A stretch of 64,000 nucleotides of DNA from Acidobacteriota bacterium (GTDB lineage Bacteria > Acidobacteriota > Blastocatellia > Pyrinomonadales > Pyrinomonadaceae). The notes below the pieces were generated by a model that saw only the letters and a list, made by a program, of their open reading frames with translations, was not told the origin of the DNA and made no database searches. The first letter of the stretch is position 1. Each line of letters opens with the position of its first letter. Both the position numbers and the translations under genes were made by a program. The stretch is from contig JAOAPY010000032.1 of the NCBI GenBank assembly GCA_025463135.1, positions 1-64,000 on the forward strand, given 5' to 3'. Below, in pieces: positions 10,001 through 18,296 of this stretch.

Positions 10001-12909
10001 ACAATCCTACGACGGCGACATTTCCTGCCCAATATATCAGTAAGTATTTCTTTGCCGATTACTGCGGTGGTTGGATCAAGAGTCTTGATCCGCTTAGCCC
10101 ACCGGCGACCGGCGCCGCGACGGACTTTGCAACCGGCATTTCCTCGCCGGTAGATATCCAGGTTGCTAATGACGGCAGCTTGTATTATCTGGCTCGCGGG
10201 ACCAACTCCGTCTTTCGCGTGCAATACTTTGGCGGGTCGACGCTTGCGATAAGCGATCTCACAATCACCGAAGGCAACGTCGGAACCTCGGTGGCTAATT
10301 TTAACGTGTTGCTGTCACCGGCCAGCTCGCAAACAGTCACCGTGCAGTACGCGACTGCCAACAACACGGCGTTTGCGGGGACTGACTACGTTGCCGCCGG
10401 CGGTACCGTGACCTTTGCGCCCGGTGAGACGTCAAAACCGGCAAGCGTAACGATCAACGGCGACACGACTTTTGAACCTGACGAAACTTTCAACGTCAAT
10501 CTTTCGAACGCCACGAATGCGACCATAGGTGATGGCCAGGCCATCGGCACCATCATTAATGACGACGCGCAACCAACGATATCAATTGATGATGTAGCAG
10601 TTACGGAAGGCAACGTGGGGAACACCACGGCCACCTTTACCGTTTCTCTTTCCAACACCAGTAGCCAGACAATAACGGTGAAGTACACTACCGCGGGAAA
10701 CACAGCCACCTCCGGAACGGATTTTCTATCAGCCGCAGGAACGGTAACCATTACGCCGGGGCTGCTGTCCCAAACGGTGAGTATAACGGTGGTTGGCGAT
10801 ACGGTGTTTGAGCCGAATGAAACTTTCTTTGTTAATCTCACTAATCCCACCAACGCCACGATCAGCGACAACCAGGGCGTCGGCACCATCAACAACGACG
10901 ACCAGCCGTCGATTAGTGGTCACTTGAACTATCTGGATAGCACTACCGGGGCGCCGAACGTCACCGTGACATTGACCGGCACTAACGGCTTTGTGACACG
11001 AACGACGACCACCGATACCAATGGCGACTACACATTCGCCGGCGTACCGACCGGTAATGACTATGTGGTGACGCCTTCACGGATACCTGAGGGTCATGAC
11101 GCAAGTATCACCGCTTTCGATGCATCGCAAGCGGCGCGGTTTGCAGCCCAGACTGTGACCCTCACGGCTAATCAACAGACGGCGGGTGACTCGAGTAATA
11201 ACGGCTTAGTCACCGCTTTTGATGCTTCGCAAATTGCTCGTTATGAGTTGAGCATTGCTTCCGCGGGCAGCATCGCGGGCAGTTGGAAATTCACACCCGC
11301 AAGTCTTAGCATCAGCAATCTGAGTGGTAACCAGTCTGGTCAAAACCTGGCAGCAATATTGATTGGAGATGTCTCCGGTAACTGGACGCCTTCTGGTCCA
11401 ACTCGCCTCGGCGCAACATCTCCGACCGGAGTTGTGATTCCCGTCTCGCTGCCTATCAAACAGGATCCGCCTGGCGGCCCCAGCACCATTCCTATTACGG
11501 TAGGTGACACTACGGGGCAGGGCATCGGCGCGTATGCCTTCGACATCAGCTTTGACCCCACGGTATTGCAGCCGCAGGCAACACCCTACGACTCAACCGG
11601 CACGCTCAGCAGCGGCTGGTTGATCACGCCGAACACGTCGACCTCTGGTCATTTGATCCTCAATGCTTTCAACACCAGCGACCTGACGGGTCAGGGAGTA
11701 TTACTGAAGCTTAAGTTCAACGTAGTCGGCGCACCGTTATCGACTTCGCCCTTGACCTGGGTGAACTTCACTTTCAACGAAGGCACGCCGGCCGACAGCG
11801 ACATCAACGGCTCGTTCACGGCGACGGCGCCGTCGGCCGCCCCGGCGGGCATCAGCGGCCAGACAGTTGACGCCGCTGGTCAGCCGGTGACCGGCACGAC
11901 AGTCACGGTAATCAGTGGCTCGCGCACTATTCGAACGATTACGGACAGTCACGGATTCTATCGAGTAGAAGGTTTGGAAGTGGGTGGTTTCTACACGGTG
12001 ACACCATACAGAGCGAACTATGTGTTTGCGCCGGCCAGCCGTTCCTTCTCGCTGGTGGGAAACAATACCGATGCGATGTTCACAGGCACAGGCACTACAC
12101 CTACCGGCAATCCGCTCGAGAGCCCGGAGTTCTTTGTCAGACAGCAGTATCTGGACTTCCTGAACAGAGAGCCCGAACGGAGTGGTTTGGATTACTGGAG
12201 TGAACAATTGCGCGCCTGCGGTACTGATGAAGCGTGCCTGGGCTCGCGACGCCTTGGCGTTAGCGCTGCCTTTTTCATCGCGCAGGAGTTCCAACAATCA
12301 GGCTTGTTTGTCTATGACGTTTACGCGGCCGCCCTGGGGCGGAAGCCTTTCTACGCTGAGTACGCAGCCGACCGCGTGCATGTCATCGGTGGCGCTAATC
12401 TGGAATCGGACCAGGCTGCGTTTGCCGAAAGCTTCGTGCAGCGCGCTGAGTTTCAACTGCGCTACCCAAGCGGGATGAGCGGCGACTCATTCGTCGATGG
12501 CCTGTTATTGAACATCCAGCAGGCCTTTGGAGTTGACCTGGGCGACCAGCGCGCCAATCTGATCAATCTCTATAACAGCAGGTCTGACTTGACTCAAAGG
12601 CGCAGCGCGGTCGTGCGGAGCCTCGTTGAAGCTGACGCTTTCAAGCGGACGCAATACAACTCGGCATTTGTGTTGATGGAATACTTTGGGTACTTACACC
12701 GCAATCCTGATCGCGAAGGTTATGAGTTCTGGTTGAACATCCTGAATGATCGTGAGCCGAACAACTACGGGGCCATGGTCTGCTCGTTCATCACCAGCGA
12801 GGAGTATCAAAAACGGTTCAGCCCGGTTGTAACCCGTAGTAACGCTGAATGTTCCGCAATCGGCAACCTGGCGGCGGCTCGCAAGTCTGACGGCGTTGCC
12901 CGGCGTTGA
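7015..12909 (+). CDS. Giant secreted multidomain protein: Calx-beta, GSDH-like propeller, cohesin/dockerin-like, DUF4214
   Basis: The 1964-residue protein has a signal peptide, then an unrecognised cysteine-bearing N-terminal region to about residue 610. Calx-beta domain 1 spans about 613-721. A glucose/sorbosone-dehydrogenase-like beta-propeller spans about 723-1068, with HNGGAIHFGPDGKLYVAVGE and GLRNPYTFSFQPGSGRM. Calx-beta domains 2 and 3 lie at about 1074-1183 and 1185-1297. A carboxypeptidase-regulatory domain follows, with two dockerin-like repeats (ITAFDASQAARF near 1363, VTAFDASQIARYEL near 1398). A cohesin-like domain spans about 1465-1602, then a second carboxypeptidase-regulatory domain and a DUF4214 region from about 1705 (QQYLDFLNREPERSGLDYW). 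It is probably cell-surface or exported. Whether the propeller is an active PQQ enzyme is unknown. Confidence 0.9.
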   Translation: MWKALLIAVLSGLLVNHPADNSIARFKPAGQENQTGTLEKMIVASGSVAMDIDLGRMNVSGSRSQMSTLRFSVAPNSFFTVLVFNGELRGPERGSMALIAQNSALLPAVLNASLNQLVIERVDWTEDFELVVRDSKTGFTFFNIEGNQYDYDAKSKSLSIKDGRLLLANEFAAKLGRKAGSPAGNISITAEMRAIEITQVVEGEPRSSVMPPLGLAAPTLVAGPDVIVGDLSGLAQFGSSSGTQVGLAVGTDSCNAGAVPLNWLALPNNDHPVIPQNLYRMSGGATNDQRFEQVGQSSVKHAFTALQQNICGFGCQSTPSTTLGSGCSDPYTASLNAGTNNALGSRAWINPFTGAYPRGDSATPPNTHTGHAHTGPSHRILVEMNDLNTTLNPGATYYAEAQYVTPHEYAWCRAHPGQCNMANNASFRQYSVSGTTTYTFSPVGATVRTKPAITAWTGATVNQFEPDPGNDGIGFVGYRVTNPSAGVWHYEYAVYNENLDRAIQSFSVPLGSGIAVSNTGFHAPPQHPGWTSDGTVGNAGFSSTPWTPVQTVGSLTWSSETLAQNPNANAIRWGTLYNFRFDSDHPPQTTNATLGFFKSGAPITVQVQAPGLPTLSINDVSVTEGNSGTKLLTFAVTLSSSSTDTITVQYATADSSASAASDYVAGAGTVTFNPGQVTQPVSITINGDGLEELNETFLVNLSNPVNATILDGQGVGTITNDDLLATLPSGFAETQINGLSSATSMAIHPDGRIFVCEQDGALRVIKNGALLATPFTTLTVNSSGERGLLGIAFDPNYATNRFVYVYYTATTPSIHNRVSRFTADAANKDVALAGSEVALLDLENLGATNHNGGAIHFGPDGKLYVAVGENANSANSQSLGNRLGKMLRLNADGTIPADNPTSFPNIAGSPTGLNRAIWAVGLRNPYTFSFQPGSGRMHINDVGQNTWEEINNGVAGSNYGWPTCEGTCGTAGMTNPIYQYSSATASECAITGGAFYNPTTATFPAQYISKYFFADYCGGWIKSLDPLSPPATGAATDFATGISSPVDIQVANDGSLYYLARGTNSVFRVQYFGGSTLAISDLTITEGNVGTSVANFNVLLSPASSQTVTVQYATANNTAFAGTDYVAAGGTVTFAPGETSKPASVTINGDTTFEPDETFNVNLSNATNATIGDGQAIGTIINDDAQPTISIDDVAVTEGNVGNTTATFTVSLSNTSSQTITVKYTTAGNTATSGTDFLSAAGTVTITPGLLSQTVSITVVGDTVFEPNETFFVNLTNPTNATISDNQGVGTINNDDQPSISGHLNYLDSTTGAPNVTVTLTGTNGFVTRTTTTDTNGDYTFAGVPTGNDYVVTPSRIPEGHDASITAFDASQAARFAAQTVTLTANQQTAGDSSNNGLVTAFDASQIARYELSIASAGSIAGSWKFTPASLSISNLSGNQSGQNLAAILIGDVSGNWTPSGPTRLGATSPTGVVIPVSLPIKQDPPGGPSTIPITVGDTTGQGIGAYAFDISFDPTVLQPQATPYDSTGTLSSGWLITPNTSTSGHLILNAFNTSDLTGQGVLLKLKFNVVGAPLSTSPLTWVNFTFNEGTPADSDINGSFTATAPSAAPAGISGQTVDAAGQPVTGTTVTVISGSRTIRTITDSHGFYRVEGLEVGGFYTVTPYRANYVFAPASRSFSLVGNNTDAMFTGTGTTPTGNPLESPEFFVRQQYLDFLNREPERSGLDYWSEQLRACGTDEACLGSRRLGVSAAFFIAQEFQQSGLFVYDVYAAALGRKPFYAEYAADRVHVIGGANLESDQAAFAESFVQRAEFQLRYPSGMSGDSFVDGLLLNIQQAFGVDLGDQRANLINLYNSRSDLTQRRSAVVRSLVEADAFKRTQYNSAFVLMEYFGYLHRNPDREGYEFWLNILNDREPNNYGAMVCSFITSEEYQKRFSPVVTRSNAECSAIGNLAAARKSDGVARR

Positions 12910-13035
12910 ACTCCTCATTGCCCTCCGAGCAAAACATTTTCTCGCCGAAGATCACATTTCGCTCCTCTCGAGCGAAGCAGTTCTTTTCGGCAACGTCTCT
13001 ATTAACATTGGCAATCCCCGGGTGACATTCAGCTT

Positions 13036-14235
13036 TCATTTCGTGTTCACTTGAACTTTCGTCGAGAGCTCTCCCATCCTCCGCAGCAACGGTTTAATGG
13101 TCAAGCCCTGAATCAAAATCGAAAACGCCACAACCGCAAAAGCCACGCTAATGATTTCCTCACGCTGAGGTATTCCAGCAGGCAGGCCAAGCGCGAGCGC
13201 CAAAGCAAGCGCGCCGCGAAGACCACCCCAAAACAGAATGTGCTGATGTCGCGCTTTGATCTTCAGCGCTGATCGTGCAAAGAGCAGCGAGCAGGGATAA
13301 ATCGCAAGTGCTCGGGAGAGGGTAACCAGCGCGATTGCGATGGCTGAGGGTATCAGTACAGATGTGAAGCTCTGATGAGCCACTCGCATGCCAATAAGCA
13401 AAAAGATGAGAGAGTTCGCGACAAAGGCCGCATATTCCCAGAATCCTTCAACTGCTTCGCGCGACTTCGAAGAAATTCCCAGGTGGCCTACGTTTCCGAT
13501 GATCAGACCCGCTGTGACCGTAGCCAGCACTCCGGAAAAATGAAAACGTTCGGCCACGAGGAAAGAACCATAAGCCGCGATCGTGGTGAAAGTGATTTCA
13601 ACCAAATGATCGTCCGTGGCCCCAGCCAGAAGTAAGGCTACTCCTGCGACCACTGCCCCGCTCAGCACAGCGCCGACGATTGTAATGGCAAGAGTTTTCG
13701 CCCCGGCTCCAACGCCTACAGTTTGTCCCGAAGCAAGCACAAGGGCAATTGTGAAGGCGACGGCTGCAGTGCAATCGTTGAAGAGGCTCTCTGCCTCGAC
13801 CAGCAATCGGATGCGGCCTTTCGCTCCGGCTTCCTTGAATGTCGCGATGACTGATACGGGGTCGGTAGCGGAAATCAGTACTCCAAACACCGCTGCGCCG
13901 GTCCATTCCCATTGAGCGAGATAGCGCATCCCGAGAGCCGTTGCCGTGGCGGAAAGCAAAACACCGACAGTTGCCAGGGTGAGCACGACCGCAAGGTCTT
14001 TCCGCAGGTCTCGCCAATGTAAGTAAAACGCCGCTTCAAAGATCAACGGAGGCAGCAAGGCTGTGAAGATGAGTTCTTTCGTCAGTTGGATGTCCGGAGC
14101 GAAACGAATCATCGCCAAACCGATACCGGCAACCACCAGGCCGACGCTGTATGGCACGCGCAGCCGCCGCGCCAGCATCGCAACTACGGCCGCAATCAGC
14201 AAAAGGATTTCGATTCGTTCAATGGTCAGGGTCAT
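13036..14235 (-). CDS. Na+/H+ antiporter, CPA1 (NhaP/NhaK-like) family
   Basis: The 399-residue integral membrane protein has about 12 hydrophobic segments. It carries the CPA1 hallmarks ISATDPVSVIATFKE and VEAESLFNDCTAAVAF, whose acidic residues take part in cation and proton exchange. A family C-terminal regulatory extension is nearly absent, so it is a short form. It converges on the giant secreted-protein gene and diverges from the KdpD-type kinase gene. Monovalent-cation homeostasis fits the neighbouring potassium-uptake genes, but shared regulation is only an inference. Confidence 0.93.
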   Translation of the reverse strand: MTLTIERIEILLLIAAVVAMLARRLRVPYSVGLVVAGIGLAMIRFAPDIQLTKELIFTALLPPLIFEAAFYLHWRDLRKDLAVVLTLATVGVLLSATATALGMRYLAQWEWTGAAVFGVLISATDPVSVIATFKEAGAKGRIRLLVEAESLFNDCTAAVAFTIALVLASGQTVGVGAGAKTLAITIVGAVLSGAVVAGVALLLAGATDDHLVEITFTTIAAYGSFLVAERFHFSGVLATVTAGLIIGNVGHLGISSKSREAVEGFWEYAAFVANSLIFLLIGMRVAHQSFTSVLIPSAIAIALVTLSRALAIYPCSLLFARSALKIKARHQHILFWGGLRGALALALALGLPAGIPQREEIISVAFAVVAFSILIQGLTIKPLLRRMGELSTKVQVNTK

Positions 14236-14483
14236 GGATTTTTCTACTGGAGATTATCAGACCAATCTTAACTTAGAACCTTTGTTCTGTTTTCTTTTTC
14301 CTGTGAATCTTCAGACGAGTGGTAATGACGTAATTCTGCAGTGATGGAAGATGCCGGAGGTTGTTTCATGCTACATGGGCCATAAACAGTTGGCTGCTCT
14401 GCGGCCAGTGCACGATTGTGGTTAGAACTTCAGATCCAACCTTGACGGTTAGGGTAACTCAGGGCATTGATATACTACCCGGC

Positions 14484-15653
14484 ATGTGGAAGACGCTCTT
14501 TGAAAACAAGTTGGCGGGATATGTTGCCGCTGTGCTTGGCACTGGCGCCGTCACCGGCGTGCTGAAGCTGTTGGGAGAAGACATTAACTCGACAACAGTA
14601 GCCCTCGCTTTGCTCCTCGTCGTGCTTTTCATCGCCACCGGATGGGGTTCGCGTCCCGCAGTGTTGTCTTCGCTGTTAGGCGTTGTGTGCTTCAACTTCT
14701 TTTACCTGCCTCCGGTTGGTAGATTCATGATCGATGATCCAGGCAACTGGATTGCCCTGTCGGCCTTTCTCGTTACCGCAGTCACCGCGGGACAGCTCTC
14801 GGCACATGCAAAACAGCGGGCCGAACAGGCTAATGCGAGCCGGCAGGAAATTGAGCGGTTATACAAAGAGTTGCAGGGCGCTTTCGAGCAGGCAAGCCAT
14901 GCTGAAGCGTTGAAGCAAAGCGAGCGATTAAAGTCCGCCTTGCTGGATGCAGTCACTCATGACCTTCGTACACCGCTTACTTCAATCAAGGCGTCCGTAA
15001 CCACACTTCTTGATGATTGGGGTTCCAGGACTCACGATCGAGAGTCCGCTAAGCTGGGCCGCGAAGGACAGCGAGAGATGCTTGATATCATAGACGAAGA
15101 GAGTGACCGGCTTAACCGCTTTATTGAAGGCCTGGTGGAAATGGCACGCATCGAAGCCGGAGAGATGCATCTGCGCCGGCGCTGGGGATCCGTTGAAGAG
15201 ATCGTCACGACCGCGCTGGAACGGGCCGCGCCTCTCATTAACGATCATTCGATTGTCGTCCGCCTGGACGATGGTTTGCCCGCAGTGCGCGTGGACAACA
15301 GATCCGTTGCCGAGGTGGTTTTCACACTGGTAGACAACGCCGCGAAATATTCGGCCTCCGGAACTGAAATCAAATTGGCTGCAATCACCCTCGATGACCA
15401 AACGGTTCAACTGAGCGTCGAGGATGAAGGGTCGGGCATACCGGCAGAGTTGCGCGAGCGAGTTTTTGATAAGTTCTTTCGCGCAATGAGAGATGGGGAC
15501 TCGAGCACCCATCAACCGTCGGGTACGGGAATGGGGCTGGCCATTGCCAAAGGAATTGTGGAAGCCCACGGTGGCCGCATTTGGATCGAAGACACTGTCA
15601 ATAATCGGGGGAGCCGCGTCGTCGTCACGCTTCCGATTGGTGACGAGGACTGA
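14484..15653 (+). CDS. kdpD: KdpD C-terminal-type sensor histidine kinase (DUF4118-HisKA-HATPase)
   Basis: The 389-residue protein corresponds to the membrane-plus-kinase half of KdpD. Four transmembrane segments of the DUF4118 type (about residues 10-110) are followed by a coiled coil, HisKA and HATPase_c. The phospho-accepting histidine is residue 159 in AVTHDLRTPLTS; N-box VDNAAKYSASG and G-box GTGMGLAIAKG are intact. The KdpD N-terminal and USP domains of the classical protein are absent and are encoded separately at 23326-24486. ATG 14484 is chosen because upstream codons back to 14361 look non-coding and the membrane domain begins right after it. The response regulator KdpE is encoded 54 bases downstream. 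Confidence 0.9.
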   Translation: MWKTLFENKLAGYVAAVLGTGAVTGVLKLLGEDINSTTVALALLLVVLFIATGWGSRPAVLSSLLGVVCFNFFYLPPVGRFMIDDPGNWIALSAFLVTAVTAGQLSAHAKQRAEQANASRQEIERLYKELQGAFEQASHAEALKQSERLKSALLDAVTHDLRTPLTSIKASVTTLLDDWGSRTHDRESAKLGREGQREMLDIIDEESDRLNRFIEGLVEMARIEAGEMHLRRRWGSVEEIVTTALERAAPLINDHSIVVRLDDGLPAVRVDNRSVAEVVFTLVDNAAKYSASGTEIKLAAITLDDQTVQLSVEDEGSGIPAELRERVFDKFFRAMRDGDSSTHQPSGTGMGLAIAKGIVEAHGGRIWIEDTVNNRGSRVVVTLPIGDED

Positions 15654-15707
15654 CAGTGCAATTGAGCAGCTGATGATCAGATCCAGAAGAGTCCTGTTTG
15701 GTGAAAC

Positions 15708-16406
15708 ATGAGCGATAAGCAGCGCATCCTTGTTGTCGATGATGAACCGCAGATAACGCGCGTTCTACGCCGGAGCCTGACGTCGCACGGCTATGATGTT
15801 CGGGTGGCGTCGGATGGTGTGGCTGCGCTGCAGACGTTTGGCGATTGGCCTCCCGACCTCGTAATCACAGACCTCTCCATGCCCAATATTGACGGGCTCC
15901 AACTCTGCAGGAACCTGAGGGCGATTTCGCAAATTCCGATTATCGTCCTTTCAGTAAAGGGCGAGGAAACAACGAAAGTCCAGGCGCTGGACGCTGGGGC
16001 AGACGATTATGTAACCAAGCCTTTCGGCATGGACGAATTGCTGGCTCGCATCCGGGTGGCCCTAAGACGAGCCCAGGCGGAGAAATCGGATGGTGAAGTT
16101 TCATCGGTACTCAATGTCGGCGACTTTCGCCTTGACCTTGAAAATCGCAGCGTCGTCGTGAAGGGAATGGAAGTTCATCTGACGCCCAAGGAGTATGACC
16201 TGATGGTCTATCTCGTCAGCCATCCGGGCAAGGTCTTGACGCACCGTACTCTGCTCGCGGCCGTGTGGGGTGGAGAGTCTGTGGAACAAACCGAGTACCT
16301 CCGCGTCTTCATCGGTCAGTTACGAAAAAAGATCGAACCCAACCCCGCCACACCTCAATACATTGTTACTGACCCGTGGATTGGTTACCGCTTCCTGCCG
16401 GGATGA
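15708..16406 (+). CDS. kdpE: KdpE response regulator (OmpR family)
   Basis: The 232-residue protein has a CheY-like receiver: phospho-acceptor aspartate in DLVITDLSMPN, lysine in VTKPFGMDELL. A winged-helix DNA-binding domain follows from about residue 130 (LTPKEYDLMVYLVSHPGKVL through TEYLRVFIGQLRKKIE). Both the length and the sequence match KdpE, which switches on potassium-transport genes when phosphorylated by KdpD. It is encoded directly after the KdpD-type kinase and before the potassium-ATPase genes. A T-rich direct-repeat site at 16722-16752 is a plausible target. Confidence 0.93.
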   Translation: MSDKQRILVVDDEPQITRVLRRSLTSHGYDVRVASDGVAALQTFGDWPPDLVITDLSMPNIDGLQLCRNLRAISQIPIIVLSVKGEETTKVQALDAGADDYVTKPFGMDELLARIRVALRRAQAEKSDGEVSSVLNVGDFRLDLENRSVVVKGMEVHLTPKEYDLMVYLVSHPGKVLTHRTLLAAVWGGESVEQTEYLRVFIGQLRKKIEPNPATPQYIVTDPWIGYRFLPG

Positions 16407-16509
16407 ACTGAAACCTCAACTTGTGAGAAGGGTCAAGCAGTTCAGTGATTCGTTCTACCTCAAGTTAGTTTCACAAACCTCCATAGAGTCTGTGTGATTA
16501 GCGCGACGA

Positions 16510-16659
16510 CAGTGACATGAGGTCAGTACCACCTCGCGGTAGCGGGTGGGTTCTGGACGCAGAAGCTGTCAATCCAACAGCTTATTCGTCCTGCCAGGAA
16601 GCGACCTACTCGGCCGGCGACCCACCCGCTACCGCGAGGTGGTACTGACCTCATGTCAC
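16510..16659. repeat. Repeat family A, paired inverted copies
   Basis: Arm 16510-16549 and arm 16620-16659 are exact 40-base inverted copies around a 70-base centre, which could form a long hairpin. They are the same sequence as copies at 58-97 and 30030-30063. The unit fills most of the 397-base gap between kdpE and the outer-membrane-type gene. No gene is seen in the 70-base centre. Confidence 0.88.
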
Positions 16660-16721
16660 GCAACGCAGAGTTTTCACACGGGACTAACTACCCTCCCCTG
16701 GTCCACCTCGACCCTTACGAT

Positions 16722-16752
16722 CTTTTTATGAACCTTTAACACACTTTTTATG
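16722..16752 (+). promoter_or_regulatory. Candidate KdpE-binding direct repeats
   Basis: Three T-rich repeats, TTTATG (725-730), TTTAAC (735-740) and TTTATG (747-752), are spaced by 10 and 12 bases. This is about one DNA turn per repeat, as expected for OmpR-family regulators. From memory, the E. coli KdpE site has similar TTTATA/TTTACA-like half sites. It sits about 50 bases upstream of the start of the outer-membrane-type gene that leads the potassium cluster. It is inferred by resemblance only. Confidence 0.4.
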
Positions 16753-16803
16753 TCCGCCCCACTAAGATCTAACAGTCTTCGAAATTGCGAAGAGACTCTT
16801 AGG

Positions 16804-17547
16804 ATGAAAGGGATTAAGGAGAATCTGTTGAAGGTCAATCGCAGAATTTTGAATCTGTCAGTCCTGCTCGTTTTCTTTTTCGGCGCTCTTTCGCAGGCGC
16901 ATGCGCAACAGACAATCTTCAACGTTCCCACCACGGATGTACTCGATAGGGGCAAGGTGTATGCGGAAGTTGATATCAGTTTTAAGCCAACTGACTCGGA
17001 TGCAGTAAGGAAGTTCTCTTCATTTGTTCCTCGCGTTGTAGTCGGGGCTGGCGGCAACGTTGAGGTTGGATTGAATATCACGGGCAACATCCAGCCCGGC
17101 GCCGACTCAACAACTCTCTCACCGACCATTAAGTGGAGACCGTATCAGGGGAAGGGCAATGGCGTGGCCATCGTCGTCGGTGACAACGTGTTCATTCCGG
17201 TGCGCAATCGTGCCTATCACGCCGGCAACTACTTTTATGTGGAAGTCAGCAAGACTTTCAAAGGTGGGACACGTTTGACTGCCGGCGGGTATGACTTCAC
17301 TCGAAGTGTGGTCGCGTCCGCGAATCGCGCGGGTGGGCAATTCGGCTTCGAACAGCCACTAAACAAGAAAGTAACCCTCGCGGCCGATTGGTTTACCGGC
17401 AGGCACAGTGCGGGCTATCTCACGCCGGGTGTCGTGTTCAAAGTCGGGCCCAGGGTAACGGGATACGCGGGTTATTCGATCGGCAATCAGAATGCTGCGC
17501 ATGGCAACCACTTCTTCCTTTTTGAGGTTGGCTACAACTTTGACTAA
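16804..17547 (+). CDS. Small outer-membrane beta-barrel-like protein next to kdp genes
   Basis: The 247-residue protein has a clear signal peptide (SVLLVFFFGALSQAHAQ ending near residue 35). The mature part is rich in alternating aromatic and polar beta strands and ends VGYNFD, with a C-terminal aromatic residue near the end as in outer membrane barrels. I know no named function. The start at 16804 is chosen over 16750 because the upstream ATG falls inside the proposed regulatory repeats and the signal peptide begins here. An aggatg context gives a modest ribosome site. Its place directly upstream of the potassium-ATPase genes suggests a role in ion or envelope stress. Confidence 0.75.
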   Translation: MKGIKENLLKVNRRILNLSVLLVFFFGALSQAHAQQTIFNVPTTDVLDRGKVYAEVDISFKPTDSDAVRKFSSFVPRVVVGAGGNVEVGLNITGNIQPGADSTTLSPTIKWRPYQGKGNGVAIVVGDNVFIPVRNRAYHAGNYFYVEVSKTFKGGTRLTAGGYDFTRSVVASANRAGGQFGFEQPLNKKVTLAADWFTGRHSAGYLTPGVVFKVGPRVTGYAGYSIGNQNAAHGNHFFLFEVGYNFD

Positions 17548-17669
17548 TGAACAGCCCTGGGACCGCACGCATCCTGCGTGCTGCCCCGGTGCGCAAGAGG
17601 CATCGAGATTTGAGCAGGGCAACTTTGGGAAACTTCGGCACGCTGGAAGCGTCTCGGGGGGTGAGGAAC

Positions 17670-17867
17670 ATGGAAAACTTTACACTTCTAGTTGCAAGGC
17701 AAAACCAGCGGAAGCGGGCCCTGCCGTTTGCGGATGTTAAGAGGAGCTGGTCCAACTTTTTCGGGGACCTTAGGCTGTTCGCTTCGCTTCAAATTGCGCG
17801 ACTGATGGTCTGGCGTGCGTTGCACCGGCGTCGCACTTTGTCGAGAGCAGAAGGTTCTCAGAAATAG
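17670..17867 (+). CDS. Possible small basic protein
   Basis: An open frame of 65 residues begins MENFTLLVARQNQRKRALPF and is very rich in arginine. A purine-rich cgggggtgagg precedes the ATG. The same frame stays open back to an ATG at 17547 that overlaps the preceding stop as TAATG, which would give 106 residues by coupling. I recognise no family, and it may be spurious. It is listed because it fills the gap between the barrel gene and the tiny membrane ORF. Confidence 0.3.
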   Translation: MENFTLLVARQNQRKRALPFADVKRSWSNFFGDLRLFASLQIARLMVWRALHRRRTLSRAEGSQK

Positions 17868-17881
17868 GATTGGAGACTCAG

Positions 17882-17968
17882 ATGTTAGACCTGATGTTTA
17901 TTGCGGTCACAATCATCTTCTTCTTAATCGCGCTCGCCTATGTGCGCGGCTGCGAGAAGTTGCAGTAG
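17882..17968 (+). CDS. 28-residue single-span membrane peptide upstream of kdpF
   Basis: The tiny ORF encodes one hydrophobic helix (LMFIAVTIIFFLIALAYV) followed by a short charged tail RGCEKLQ. GGAG lies about seven bases before the ATG, and the stop is at 17966-17968. Its size and character resemble KdpF, but a separate, better KdpF lies at 18133. From memory, similar peptides ending in a CEKL-like tail occur before kdpF in other bacteria, which supports a real gene. A role as an extra small subunit of the potassium pump is inferred. Confidence 0.65.
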   Translation: MLDLMFIAVTIIFFLIALAYVRGCEKLQ

Positions 17969-18017
17969 CACAGACCGAAGGAAGCTCCGAATAAGTTAGA
18001 CGTAGAGTCTTCTTCAA

Positions 18018-18073
18018 CCCGCGATAGCGGGTGTCAGCATAAAGCCTGGGGTGACGCGTAGCGAAACCCCAGG
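18018..18073. repeat. Dispersed repeat family E, copy 1
   Basis: A hairpin cccgc-gata-gcggg is followed by cataaagcctggggt and then gcgaaaccccagg, in which cctgggg pairs with ccccagg. Related units lie at 57068-57160 and 63864-63950. It separates the tiny membrane ORF from kdpF. Confidence 0.75.
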
Positions 18074-18132
18074 AAGAGAACGGAATTGAACCCGAGCCCA
18101 CAAATTGGGCGACAGAGTTTGCATGAAAGCCA

Positions 18133-18222
18133 ATGAATCTTGAATCAATCTTGGGCCTGGTGGTGGCTACGCTGCTGCTCATCTATCTCGCATATGCGCT
18201 ATTGCGCCCGGAGAAATTCTAG
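18133..18222 (+). CDS. kdpF: KdpF, small subunit of the potassium-transporting ATPase
   Basis: This 29-residue peptide is one transmembrane helix, starting MNLESILGLVVATLLLIYLA and ending ALLRPEKF. The pattern G-x-V, then Y-L-x-Y-A-L-L-x-P-E-(K/R)-F is the standard KdpF signature. KdpF stabilises the KdpABC complex in the inner membrane. A ggag-containing stretch after its stop leads into kdpA 74 bases downstream. Confidence 0.92.
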   Translation: MNLESILGLVVATLLLIYLAYALLRPEKF

Positions 18223-18296
18223 GAGCAGGAGGCAGGAGCAGACTGCAGGAACCGGAGAAAGAATGTTTCTTCCTGCCGACTGCCGAGTGAGGTCTT

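Noticed and set aside
9298-10224. 308-residue minus-strand open frame
   Set aside because: It lies wholly inside the dehydrogenase-like propeller coding region of the giant gene and is a composition shadow.
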